64,000 nucleotides of DNA from an uncultured Roseburia sp. (GTDB lineage: Bacteria; Bacillota; Clostridia; Lachnospirales; Lachnospiraceae): NCBI GenBank assembly GCA_947088675.1, contig CAMUHN010000007.1:1-64000 (forward strand), read 5' to 3'. Within the stretch, counting starts at the first letter, position 1, and every line of letters begins with the position of its first letter. Positions 54,719 through 63,705 of this stretch are shown one piece after another. A program made the translations under genes and the position numbers. The notes under the pieces were generated by a model. That model was not told where the DNA came from. It did no database searches and saw only the letters and a list, made by a program, of their open reading frames with translations.

Positions 54719-55729
54719 TTATAATAGCATAATTCCGCTTTGTTCGCATGCCGTGCATGTTTCTGCTGGCCAAAGCGAGGATTGAACTTCGCCAATATGC
54801 GCTTTTCGAAGGAAGAACATGCAGATGCGCGACTGTCCAATGCCCCCGCCGACAGTAAAGGGAAGTTTTTCCTCTGTGATTGCTTTTTGGAATGGGAGTT
54901 GGGCGCGTTCTTCGCATCCGGCTTTCTTCAGCTGAGACAGAAGAGCGTCTCTGTCAACGCGGATTCCCATAGAAGAGAGTTCCAACGCAATATCTAACAG
55001 AGGGTAGTATACCAGAATATCTGCGTTTAGCGCCCAGTCGTCGTAGTCCGGCGCCCGGCCGTCGTGTGGTTTCCCGTTTTCCAGCACATCGCCAATCTGT
55101 AAAATGCATGCGGCGCCTTTTTCTTTTGTAATCAGATATTCACGTTCTTTTGGTGTGTATTTTGGATACAGTTCTTTTAATTCCTGTGTTGTAATAAAAA
55201 ATATTTCCTGCGGAAGTATTTCTTCTATGTAATCATATTGGATTGCCATGTATTTTTCGGTTTTGCGCAGGCACAGATAGACATTGTCCACAATGTTTTT
55301 TAAGGTGTGCATGTTACGTTCTTCTTTTGAAATAATTTTTTCCCAGTCCCATTGATCGACAAAAATAGAGTGAATATTGTCGGTATCTTCGTCTCTGCGA
55401 ATGGCATTCATATCGGTATAGAGCCCTTCCCCATGAGAAAAACCATATTTTTTTAAGGCGTATCTTTTCCATTTGGCAAGTGACTGAACAACTTCCGCCA
55501 TTTTGCCGTTCTGCTCTTTTATGTCAAAGGCGACGGGGCGTTCCACGCCGTTTAGATTGTCGTTCAATCCGGAATCCGGATCGACAAAAAGCGGCGCGGA
55601 GACACGCGTCAAATGCAGACGTAAAGAAAGCTGGTTCTGAAAAAAATCTTTGACAGTCTTAATTGCAATCTGTGTGTCATGCAGATTCAGTGCAGAGCGA
55701 TAATCATTTGGAATTGTTAACTTGTTCAT
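54719..55729 (-). CDS. asnA: Ammonia-dependent asparagine synthetase (AsnA)
   Basis: AsnA makes asparagine from aspartate, ammonia and ATP and is related to class II aspartyl-tRNA synthetases. The 336-residue protein has the N-terminal TQIAIKTVKDFFQNQL, RVSAPLFVD, NDNLNGVERPV, HSIFVDQWDWEK and the C-terminal VGGGIGQSRICMFFL. ATG 55729 has GGAGG five bases upstream. A promoter and a leader hairpin lie upstream. It is monocistronic and convergent with tcdA. Confidence 0.96.
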   Translation of the reverse strand: MNKLTIPNDYRSALNLHDTQIAIKTVKDFFQNQLSLRLHLTRVSAPLFVDPDSGLNDNLNGVERPVAFDIKEQNGKMAEVVQSLAKWKRYALKKYGFSHGEGLYTDMNAIRRDEDTDNIHSIFVDQWDWEKIISKEERNMHTLKNIVDNVYLCLRKTEKYMAIQYDYIEEILPQEIFFITTQELKELYPKYTPKEREYLITKEKGAACILQIGDVLENGKPHDGRAPDYDDWALNADILVYYPLLDIALELSSMGIRVDRDALLSQLKKAGCEERAQLPFQKAITEEKLPFTVGGGIGQSRICMFFLRKAHIGEVQSSLWPAETCTACEQSGIMLL

Positions 55730-55821
55730 AAAATCCTCCGTTTTTCCTGCGGAATATGCCATTTATTTTTCTTCGCTATTGTGTTATTGTTTCTATATCG
55801 GCAGTTTTTCCGCGAAATAAG

Positions 55822-55841
55822 ATCCGTATACGAGTACGGAT
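55822..55841 (-). promoter_or_regulatory. Hairpin in the asnA leader
   Basis: On the minus strand ATCCGTA and TACGGAT pair around a six-base loop directly after the asnA promoter, near the start of the transcript. It may stabilise the mRNA or act as an operator. Confidence 0.4.
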
Positions 55842-55848
55842 ATTGACT

Positions 55849-55876
55849 ATTATAGCATAACTTTAAGCATTGTTAA
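55849..55876 (-). promoter_or_regulatory. Sigma-A promoter of asnA
   Basis: On the minus strand TTAACA (55871-55876) and TATAAT (55849-55854) are 16 bases apart, about 120 bases before the start codon. Confidence 0.75.
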
Positions 55877-55926
55877 TCAAAATTTTTTAAAGTAAATCAA
55901 AAAAGTATTTTTTCTTAGATTTTAAG

Positions 55927-55955
55927 TTGTATCATGTCGGGAGTTGTGGTAAGAT
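55927..55955 (+). promoter_or_regulatory. Candidate promoter of the secreted multidomain protein
   Basis: TTGTAT at 55927-55932 and TAAGAT at 55950-55955 are 17 bases apart and lie 55 bases before the start. Confidence 0.5.
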
Positions 55956-56010
55956 TCTATACGGGAAAGGATAGGATGTTGGTTTTGCAGATATCAAAAG
56001 GAGGGTGATT

Positions 56011-59000
56011 ATGAGAATCAGAGAACTTATTCAAAAAAGCATGAGCATAGTGTTAAGCATTTCTATGATAACAGGTTTTATGCCAGTTTTTTCAGATTCC
56101 CGGCCGGTTTATGGAGCATCAAATGAGGAGGCCCCGATTACTCTGTTTGCAACAAAAGATCAGATTAAGACTTTATTTCATCTGAATGGGAGTAATGATA
56201 CAGTTGGAAAAATAATATTCGGTAAAAATCACGACAAAGCGCAGGAATGGTATATTGCAGGGGCGGAGAGCACAGCCGGTAACGATTCGGACAGCGTTGT
56301 TTTATTTGCAGCGTCTCCGTTAAAGGACAAGCTTGCATATGAGAATGCATGGGATTCAAACAAAGAATATGAAGAAAAATGGGGATGTATTTACGCAGAT
56401 GAACAGCCTGATAAAGTTTATCCGAATCATTATGGGGCAAGCATGTTAAGGGAAGAATTAAAATCCATGGAAAGTGACCCGAAGATGTTTTCGCCGGCGG
56501 AACAGGAGCTTATGCTGCCATCCCGTATTCTGGTGGAGGATGCATTAAATGAGACATCCTATATGGTAGCGGATAAACTTTATGCTGCATACGGTGTGCG
56601 AAATGGAACGCAAATATCAGTCGGGTCTTCTTCCGATGATTTTGATCCGGATCACGCTGGAAGCTTGCAGATCAGTAAAAAATATTGGAGTGACGAAATG
56701 TTCTGGCTTCGTTCCGCCTGTGAAAGCATTGAAGATATGGCTTTGGCTGCAGATGCAAAACGCCGCATCAGCATTTGCGATATTGACAGGGAGAACGCGG
56801 TTGTCCCTGCGTTTAAACTGGATCTTTCTTCCATATTGTTTGCATCCGCTGTTCCCGTTACGGTTGACCATGCGGCTGTCATGGAGGAAAACAGCGCAAT
56901 GACGCTTCGTTTTGACGGCAGTGCAAAAATGGCGGATTCCTGTGTGGGTTATACAAAAGATAAAATTGAAATTAATGCCAAAGAGGCCTTGACGGTTGTT
57001 GTGCAGGGAAAAACGGACGATAAGAACTGGTATTATGCGGCGCCTGTTGGCGCAGGACAGTCGAAAATAAGAGCGTCTGAGATCAGCGAAGCCCTTTTCA
57101 ATAACATTGTGTCAGAGCCGGATCTCACGAAATGCCAGATTTGGATTGAGAGAACGGATACCGCGGCAAATCTTACCTATGCAAAGATGGCTTCACCGCT
57201 TACAGAGATATCGCATACTGCGGTGACTGATATAACGCCGCCTGTGCCCGGGCAGCAACTTGATACAACGGCGGTCTGTTTCACGGAAGGACTGGCGAAT
57301 GATTCACTGACGGTAACATATACTTCGGAATCTGTCGGAGAGGATGACGGAGACGACGGAGACGATCCTGGTGCAGACGACGGGGATGACCCTGGTGCGG
57401 ATGACGGAGACGACGGGGATGACCCTGGTGCGGATGACGGAGATGACGGAGACGATCCGGACGGGGAGGACAACTATGATACAGATGAGGCTCTGTATGA
57501 AAGTATGACAGACAGCGGTCGACAGCAGAATCAAACAGAGGTCGAGAGCAATACGATGAGAGAAAGCGGGATAGCTGAATTTGATACAAAATATACGGCG
57601 ATGGTAAATCTGGTTCCAAAACAGGGCTACACATTTTCTGAGAATGTGACGGCGACGGTAAATGGACTGGATGCGGATACAGAACTGAATGAGGATGGAT
57701 CATTGACTGTCACATATGAATTTGAGGCGGTTTTACTTCGGCGTCTTACTTTTACACGTATTTCCGAGGAGACAATGCAGGAGGCTCTGGTACAGGGATA
57801 TACGCAGTCAAATACAGAAGTGTTTCGTGTGACAAATGGCACAGGGGTCAATATTAAAAATGTACATGTTGTACTGGAAAAGGGAGCAGCATCAGCGTTT
57901 GAAATTGTTGGTTACGGTTTTGATGCCAATCTGACAGCTGTGCCAAATCAGGCGGTCAATGCAGAGTATGCTCTGATGCCAGACGCTTCTGTTGATGTCA
58001 GTGTCAGATTAAAAACCGGACAGCCTGCTTCGGAGGATCCTTATGAGGATGTCCTGTACATTACGGGAGATGGGGCAGAGGGATCCAGAATTGAACTTTC
58101 GCAGGAAGTGGAGGAGCCGGAGGATGTCGGGAATTATGCAGAAGATCCGGAGGCGGATCTGGAAGAGGGTGTTTATGCACAAAATATTCGTGTGGCATTG
58201 ACATCGGAGACAGAGGGGGCATCCATTTACTATACGCTCGACGGATCAACGCCGACCCGGGCAAGTAATTTATATACTGGCCCGATCCCGGTTAACGGAC
58301 GCATGGGAGAGTATGTGACAACTGTAATCACGGCAATTGCTGTAAAAGACGGTATGTATGACAGTGACGAGTCGGTATTTGAATATACGATTGCGATTCC
58401 TGTCCCGACTTATGAAGTAACCGTGCAGGGCGGCAAAGGTTCCGGTATGTATGCGGCAGGGGATGAGGTAGAGATCAGGGCGAATAAGGCGCCTGCCGGA
58501 AAACAGTTTAAAATGTGGAGCGTCATAAGCGGAGGCGTAACGCTGGAAGACAATAAAAGCGAAAAAACATCATTTGTAATGCCGTCCGGAAAAGTAGAAA
58601 TAAAAGCCATTTTTGAAGAGATACCGGAAAAAAAGCCTGTTATTGTCCAGAGTACGCTCAGGCGTTTGATTATGGAAGGACAGACAGCTACCTTTGTGGT
58701 GGTCGCGGAGGGAAGTCATTTAAACTATCAGTGGATGGTCAATCGCAATGACGGCAAGGGATTTGTTGCCATTCCTCAGGCTGTGCAGTCTTCCTATACA
58801 ACAGAGCCGGCCACAGCGAATTGTAATGGATATAAATACAAATGTGTTGTATCAAACAGCGTCGGCAGTGTACAGACAACGGAAGCGCTGCTGGAGGTTG
58901 TAAAACCTCTGCCAAAATATTACGGGATCCATGTGTCTGAAGAGAAAAACGGTGTGGCGTTTGCAAGTAAACTGCAGGCGAATGAGGGAGAAACCATTAC

Positions 59001-59754
59001 GCTTACGGCTGAACCGGGGGACGGATATAAGTTTACACAATGGCAGGTACTAAGCGGCAAAATTGTATTATCCGATGAAAAAAATCCGGTTGCAACATTT
59101 GTGATGCCCGCATCGGACGTCAAGGTGAAAGCAGTATTTGAGAAAGAGAAAAAGCCTGTTGTAATAAAGCCTCTGCCGGAGGTTGTGGAAGTATCGGCGT
59201 CATGGAAAGACGATTATATACTGGTTCGCTGGGACGCGATCGAGGGTGCGGACGGATATGAAATCTATGCGTCGATTTGCGGAGAAAAATTAAAGAAAGT
59301 AAAAACGGTGAAAGCTTCCGCCTCACGTTCCGTGAAAGTAAAAAAGATTGAGAACAAAAAAATTCACAACAAAGGGCAGTATAAAGTTGAAGTACGTGCT
59401 TATAAAAATGTGGACAACAAGATTACATATCTTTCAAACAGCATGAGTATGCATTTGGTCAGTGAGCAGAATCCTTACTATACGAATGTAAAGAAAATCA
59501 AAGTGGCCAAGTCGTCCTATCGAATCAAAAAGGGTAAAACAGTTAAAATAGATGCCACCCTTGTAAAGGCGGATAAGAAAAAAGAGCTTCTTAAAGAAGG
59601 GCACGGCAATATGCTGCGCTATTATACTTCAGATAAAAGAATTGCAACCGTCACGGAAAACGGAAAGATAAAAGCAAAAGCAAAGGGAAAATGTACAATT
59701 AATATAGTATCTATTAACGGAGTAAAGAAATCAGTGAGAGTAACTGTAGTGTAA
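56011..59754 (+). CDS. Secreted multidomain surface protein, 1247 residues
   Basis: A signal peptide (about residues 1-37, ending near PVYGA) is followed by a DUF6273-like region (WLRSACES, PAFKLDLSSILFAS), an Asp/Gly-rich repeat at about 444-487, a chitobiase C-terminal-type domain near 715-797 (IYYTLDGSTPT), two bacterial repeat domains near 800 and 970 ending in FVMPSGKVEIKAIFE and FVMPASDVKVKAVFE, an Ig-like part near 876-965, a fibronectin III-like part near 1057-1150 and a C-terminal Big2-like domain. No LPxTG motif or membrane anchor is visible, so it is secreted or held non-covalently. No catalytic domain is seen; adhesion or glycan binding is inferred. Confidence 0.85.
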   Translation: MRIRELIQKSMSIVLSISMITGFMPVFSDSRPVYGASNEEAPITLFATKDQIKTLFHLNGSNDTVGKIIFGKNHDKAQEWYIAGAESTAGNDSDSVVLFAASPLKDKLAYENAWDSNKEYEEKWGCIYADEQPDKVYPNHYGASMLREELKSMESDPKMFSPAEQELMLPSRILVEDALNETSYMVADKLYAAYGVRNGTQISVGSSSDDFDPDHAGSLQISKKYWSDEMFWLRSACESIEDMALAADAKRRISICDIDRENAVVPAFKLDLSSILFASAVPVTVDHAAVMEENSAMTLRFDGSAKMADSCVGYTKDKIEINAKEALTVVVQGKTDDKNWYYAAPVGAGQSKIRASEISEALFNNIVSEPDLTKCQIWIERTDTAANLTYAKMASPLTEISHTAVTDITPPVPGQQLDTTAVCFTEGLANDSLTVTYTSESVGEDDGDDGDDPGADDGDDPGADDGDDGDDPGADDGDDGDDPDGEDNYDTDEALYESMTDSGRQQNQTEVESNTMRESGIAEFDTKYTAMVNLVPKQGYTFSENVTATVNGLDADTELNEDGSLTVTYEFEAVLLRRLTFTRISEETMQEALVQGYTQSNTEVFRVTNGTGVNIKNVHVVLEKGAASAFEIVGYGFDANLTAVPNQAVNAEYALMPDASVDVSVRLKTGQPASEDPYEDVLYITGDGAEGSRIELSQEVEEPEDVGNYAEDPEADLEEGVYAQNIRVALTSETEGASIYYTLDGSTPTRASNLYTGPIPVNGRMGEYVTTVITAIAVKDGMYDSDESVFEYTIAIPVPTYEVTVQGGKGSGMYAAGDEVEIRANKAPAGKQFKMWSVISGGVTLEDNKSEKTSFVMPSGKVEIKAIFEEIPEKKPVIVQSTLRRLIMEGQTATFVVVAEGSHLNYQWMVNRNDGKGFVAIPQAVQSSYTTEPATANCNGYKYKCVVSNSVGSVQTTEALLEVVKPLPKYYGIHVSEEKNGVAFASKLQANEGETITLTAEPGDGYKFTQWQVLSGKIVLSDEKNPVATFVMPASDVKVKAVFEKEKKPVVIKPLPEVVEVSASWKDDYILVRWDAIEGADGYEIYASICGEKLKKVKTVKASASRSVKVKKIENKKIHNKGQYKVEVRAYKNVDNKITYLSNSMSMHLVSEQNPYYTNVKKIKVAKSSYRIKKGKTVKIDATLVKADKKKELLKEGHGNMLRYYTSDKRIATVTENGKIKAKAKGKCTINIVSINGVKKSVRVTVV
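57343..57470 (+). repeat. In-frame GATGACGG-type tandem repeat
   Basis: A near-perfect unit of 33 bases coding for DDPGADDGDDG is repeated with variants, giving a strongly acidic linker. Tandem in-frame units of this kind can change copy number by slippage without breaking the frame. Confidence 0.8.
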
Positions 59755-59768
59755 AAGAGGAGCGGATT

Positions 59769-60296
59769 ATGAAGCCGGAGCATCTGACACATACATTTGA
59801 GCCAGTATTTGACAGAAAATCAAAAATACTGATTCTTGGATCTTTTCCATCTGTAAAATCCAGGGAAAATGAGTTTTACTATGGGCATCCGAAGAATCGT
59901 TTTTGGAAAGTGCTGGCACGGATTCTGGATGAGGATGTTCCGGATTCAATCCAGGAAAAAAAGGCATTTTTGTTATCGCACCATATTGCGCTCTGGGATG
60001 TGATTGCTTCCTGTGATATCGAGGCATCTTCCGACAGTTCAATACGCAATGTGACGGCGAACGATATTACTGTCATCCTTAGAAAAGCGCCAATTGAGGC
60101 GATATTTACAAACGGGGCAAAAGCTCATGAGCTCTGTCTGAAATATTGTAAAAAAGAAGGGATGCCGGATCCGCAGAAGCTTCCTTCTACAAGTCCGGCG
60201 AATGCAGCCTGGAGTCTGGAGCGCCTGGCAGCAGCATGGGGAGAGGCTATAAGCGCAGTGTCCATGAATGGCGTTAGATTCTCCGCGCAGATATGA
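59769..60296 (+). CDS. Hypoxanthine-DNA glycosylase-like protein
   Basis: The 175-residue protein belongs to the uracil-DNA glycosylase superfamily. It has ILILGSFPSVKSRENEFYYG, HPKNRFW, LWDVIASCD and the second motif LPSTSPANA, as in the deoxyinosine-removing branch (HDG, UDG family 6). It lacks the catalytic GQDPYH of Ung. It probably removes hypoxanthine from deaminated adenine. It follows the secreted protein by 14 bases with GAGGAG upstream. Confidence 0.85.
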   Translation: MKPEHLTHTFEPVFDRKSKILILGSFPSVKSRENEFYYGHPKNRFWKVLARILDEDVPDSIQEKKAFLLSHHIALWDVIASCDIEASSDSSIRNVTANDITVILRKAPIEAIFTNGAKAHELCLKYCKKEGMPDPQKLPSTSPANAAWSLERLAAAWGEAISAVSMNGVRFSAQI

Positions 60297-60327
60297 GTCA
60301 CAGCGAAGCCGCGACATGGAGGGTAGC

Positions 60328-60765
60328 GTGAGAAAAGAAGATATGAATACGGCTGAATTGTTTTTAGAGGCAGCTGGCATTGTGGCGTTGCTGGCCTGTC
60401 TGGTTCTTCAGGCCTGTTATGGTATTTTGTATGGGATTTTTGCAGTTCCTGTTTTTATGAATCTTGCAGTGATGATTCTGGTCTATGTGGGGCTTTGTCT
60501 GCTGGAGATTTATCCGGAACGTGTAAATCGCCTGAAAAAAGAAGCCTGTACCGGTGACATTCGAATATACACAATCAGGATGGCTCGCACAGTTAAGCTG
60601 ATTGTAGTGTTTTGCCTGCTCTTTACCAGTATATTGGATGTCATCGGACAGGAGATTCATAATGGTTACAGCCTGATGGCTGTAGTTTTTATATTAGCAG
60701 TTGTCTTTTATTATGAATCGAAAATATATCGGATAATCAGGGAGAGATCAAAAAGGAATGATTAA
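60328..60765 (+). CDS. Hypothetical membrane protein, 145 residues
   Basis: I do not recognise this family. The protein has about four membrane segments (residues about 11-31, 38-60, 85-105 and 113-132) with a basic loop between the second and third. The start is GTG 60328 with GGAGGG four bases upstream; no ATG has a comparable site. It follows the glycosylase gene by 31 bases, and its stop overlaps the stop of the convergent reductase gene by four bases. Confidence 0.65.
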   Translation: MRKEDMNTAELFLEAAGIVALLACLVLQACYGILYGIFAVPVFMNLAVMILVYVGLCLLEIYPERVNRLKKEACTGDIRIYTIRMARTVKLIVVFCLLFTSILDVIGQEIHNGYSLMAVVFILAVVFYYESKIYRIIRERSKRND

Positions 60766-62303
60766 TCCGTATATTTCCTTATCAGTTCTTCTAAAGTTTC
60801 CTGATGATCAGGAATCCATTTCTCATAGGTAAGACCGGCAGCAGCGACAGCATGTCCCAACTCAATCAGAAAATTGGGAATGTCTTCGGCGGCGATCGCT
60901 TTGCCTGTCTCTGCGATCACTTCCTGGCCCTGCAGCGGGCAGCCGCCGGTAAATATGGCAAATGCCGGTTTGGGTCCGTCCGGTGTCTGTTTGACGGCGC
61001 CTCGAAATCCAAGTTTGGCGATCTGGTGCGTGCCACATGACGACGGACAGCCGGAAATATGGATTCTGGGCAGTACTCCATCGGCAAAGTTTTCTTTGCG
61101 CACTGCATTGATACAGGTTTTTAACAGTTCCTGGGAATTGCCGATGCCAACCTGGCATATGCCGCTTCCAATACAGGCGACAGAGGTTTCAAACAGGTTT
61201 TGTGCTCCGTCTGCGGTCAATTTTTGTACGGCCATAGCTTCCTTTGCAGTGCAGTTGATAAAATAAAGGCCCTCTTCCGGTGTCAGCCTGATTTCGGTCT
61301 GGTCTGTTTTTTCCAGGAATTCATAGAATTCCTTTAACTTCTGCGGAGTGACGACGCCTCCGATCGGCTGATAGAATACGGCATACAGACCATTTTGTTT
61401 TTGCGGGTAAAGACGGGTAAAATCAGATGGTGTGCCGTCGGCATTTTTCTCTGTTTTTGGTTCCGCTACGGCGATATCTAACTGTTCCGTTTTTAATACC
61501 TCATTTAATTTTTCCTGATAAGCATGAATCAGTCCGTCTTTTCCAAGTGTGTCCTGTAGAAATCGTGTTCTGGAACGGCCGCGGTTTTCGTAGTTGCCAT
61601 AAGTGACAAAGGTGTCGACCATTGCTTTGATATAATATAGAATCTGTTCCGGTTTGATATGTGATGCGACACAAAGCCCAAGACAAGGTTTATTGCCAAG
61701 ACCGCCGGCTGCATAAACGTCAAATGTGCGGTCCGGATTTGCAGTGAATCCGAGGTCGCGGAATGTGGCGTGCGTTTCATTTTCCGGTGAACCGGAAAAG
61801 CAGACTTTCAATTTTCGTGGGAATTTTACTGCTTTGATAAAATTCATCAGATATTCCCCGGCCGCTTCCGCATAGGGCATCACGTTAAAATGTTCGTCTG
61901 TGGATACGCCTGCAAGGGGGGATGCCATAACATTGCGCGGGAAATCGCCTCCGCCGCCGCGTGAGATCATGCCGGCTTTCCATGCTGCCTCCATCAGATC
62001 GCCAACGCTTTCCGCCTCCAGATTGTGGAGCTGAACAGATTGACAGGTTGTCAGTTTAATGAGGTCAATATGATATTTTTCTATACTGTCAACCATAAAT
62101 TTCAGGCGCTCTCTGGTGATTCTGCCGCCTGCAAGGCGCAGACGCAGCATATGTCTCTGACCGCCGCGCTGAGCATAACTGCCGTATCCTCCGGAAAAGC
62201 CTTTATATTGCGGTACGGTCAGTTCTTTGTTGTGGAACTGTATGGTTTTCTCCCGAAACTCTTCCAGATCGGGAAGAAATTCCGTCAAAAAGTCTTTGCC
62301 CAT
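60762..62303 (-). CDS. Siroheme sulfite/nitrite reductase (NirA-like)
   Basis: The 513-residue protein has the two-fold nitrite/sulfite reductase architecture with the siroheme-[4Fe-4S] ligands in ACIGSGICQVG and SGCPSSCG. Siroheme-contacting basic residues appear in QRHMLRLRLAGGR and GRSRTRFL. It reduces sulfite or nitrite by six electrons, with ferredoxin as the likely donor. Substrate choice cannot be told from sequence, and no nitrate or sulfate assimilation genes are nearby. AGGA lies nine bases before the ATG. It ends convergently with the membrane protein gene. Confidence 0.9.
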   Translation of the reverse strand: MGKDFLTEFLPDLEEFREKTIQFHNKELTVPQYKGFSGGYGSYAQRGGQRHMLRLRLAGGRITRERLKFMVDSIEKYHIDLIKLTTCQSVQLHNLEAESVGDLMEAAWKAGMISRGGGGDFPRNVMASPLAGVSTDEHFNVMPYAEAAGEYLMNFIKAVKFPRKLKVCFSGSPENETHATFRDLGFTANPDRTFDVYAAGGLGNKPCLGLCVASHIKPEQILYYIKAMVDTFVTYGNYENRGRSRTRFLQDTLGKDGLIHAYQEKLNEVLKTEQLDIAVAEPKTEKNADGTPSDFTRLYPQKQNGLYAVFYQPIGGVVTPQKLKEFYEFLEKTDQTEIRLTPEEGLYFINCTAKEAMAVQKLTADGAQNLFETSVACIGSGICQVGIGNSQELLKTCINAVRKENFADGVLPRIHISGCPSSCGTHQIAKLGFRGAVKQTPDGPKPAFAIFTGGCPLQGQEVIAETGKAIAAEDIPNFLIELGHAVAAAGLTYEKWIPDHQETLEELIRKYTD

Positions 62304-62379
62304 AATTGTATGTCCTTTCTTTTTCCAATTTTTCTTATTATATAATACAGTATGGCAAAATACCAGAAAAAAATAAGGA

Positions 62380-62407
62380 TTGAAAAAAACTTAGTTTTCA
62401 GTATAAT
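62380..62407 (+). promoter_or_regulatory. Sigma-A promoter of the second Fe-S aldo/keto reductase
   Basis: TTGAAA at 62380-62385 and TATAAT at 62402-62407 are 16 bases apart, about 103 bases before the start. The reductase gene on the other strand must have its promoter in the same short gap; I could not define it. Confidence 0.6.
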
Positions 62408-62510
62408 TGAAAAAGAATCAGAAACAGACATGAAAAGACGGACAATCGTATGGTTTTTATCCTGCATACATCGGGCCGGATCTGTTCTGTCAAAAGGAGA
62501 GGTGTTCTAT

Positions 62511-63689
62511 ATGAATTATCGTACAGATCAATATGGCAATCAAATTTCAATTCTCGGATATGGGTGTATGCGTTTTACGCAGAGCGGCGGTAAAATCAAT
62601 CTGGAGAAAGCCGAATCGGAAATTATGGAAGCGTATCATAGTGGAGTCAATTATTTTGATACAGCTTATGTCTATTCCGGCAGCGAGGAGGCGCTCGGCA
62701 GGATTCTGGAGAAAAACGGGATACGGGATCATGTGTATATTGCGACAAAGCTGCCTCATTATCTGATCCGTAAATCAGACAGTATGGAAAAATATTTTAC
62801 CGAGCAGTTAAAACGGCTTCGCACAGATCATGTTGATTATTATCTGATGCATATGCTGACCGATGTAAAGACCTGGGAACGATTGAAAGCGCTTGGTATC
62901 CTGGAGTGGCTTGAGGAGAAAAAGAGAAGCGGGGCCATACGCCAGATTGGATTTTCCTATCACGGCAACTCAGAGATGTTCTGTGAACTGGTAGACGCAT
63001 ATGGCTGGGATTTTTGCCAGATACAGTATAATTATATGGATGAGCATTCACAGGCTGGCCGAAAAGGACTGGTCTATGCAGCAGATAAAGATCTTCCCGT
63101 GATTATTATGGAACCGCTGCGGGGCGGAAAACTGGTCGGACTTTTGCCTGATGAGGCAAAAAAATTAATGGAGGAATATCCGATTAAGCGAAGTCCGGCA
63201 GAGTGGGCGTTTCGCTGGCTGTGGAACCAGCCGCAGGTTACATGTGTCCTGTCCGGTATGAATACGATTGAGATGGTCAGGGAGAATGTTAAGACAGCAT
63301 CGGAGGTAAAAGCCGGTGAATTTCGCCCGCAGGATGAGGCGCTGCTGCAAAGTGTAGCAAAAGCAATCAATGCGAAAGTAAAAGTGGGGTGCACAGGATG
63401 CCGTTACTGTATGCCATGTCCCCAGAAAGTCGATATTCCGGGGACATTTGCGGCGTATAACCGTAAATTTACAGACGGCGGCAAAGTGGCATTGATGGAA
63501 TATTTTATGTGTACCGCAATGCGAAAGGATTCCACTGCCGCGTCGAACTGCATCGGATGCGGCAAGTGTGAGCAGCACTGTCCGCAGCATATTCCGATTC
63601 GCAGTGAGTTGAAAAATGCGGTGAAAGGATTGGAGGGCCCGCTATATAAAGCAGGGCGCAAGGCCGTTCAGCTGTTTCACCTTTATTAA
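62511..63689 (+). CDS. Aldo/keto reductase with C-terminal 4Fe-4S domain, second copy
   Basis: The 392-residue protein has an aldo/keto reductase barrel with the catalytic segment YFDTAYVYSGSEEALG, VDYYLMHML, RQIGFSYHGN and MEPLRGGKL, and a ferredoxin-like tail with CTGCRYCMPCP and CIGCGKCEQHCP for two [4Fe-4S] clusters. Unlike the copy at 37.6 kb, the DTA-x-Y catalytic region is intact. ATG 62511 follows AAAAGGAGAGG. Substrate unknown. Confidence 0.9.
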   Translation: MNYRTDQYGNQISILGYGCMRFTQSGGKINLEKAESEIMEAYHSGVNYFDTAYVYSGSEEALGRILEKNGIRDHVYIATKLPHYLIRKSDSMEKYFTEQLKRLRTDHVDYYLMHMLTDVKTWERLKALGILEWLEEKKRSGAIRQIGFSYHGNSEMFCELVDAYGWDFCQIQYNYMDEHSQAGRKGLVYAADKDLPVIIMEPLRGGKLVGLLPDEAKKLMEEYPIKRSPAEWAFRWLWNQPQVTCVLSGMNTIEMVRENVKTASEVKAGEFRPQDEALLQSVAKAINAKVKVGCTGCRYCMPCPQKVDIPGTFAAYNRKFTDGGKVALMEYFMCTAMRKDSTAASNCIGCGKCEQHCPQHIPIRSELKNAVKGLEGPLYKAGRKAVQLFHLY

Positions 63690-63705
63690 ACAGAATATCT
63701 TAAAA

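Noticed and set aside
57177..57473. Minus-strand frame with Ser/Pro repeats resembling a surface protein
   Set aside because: It is the complement of the Asp/Gly repeat in the secreted protein; the repeat makes every frame look ordered.
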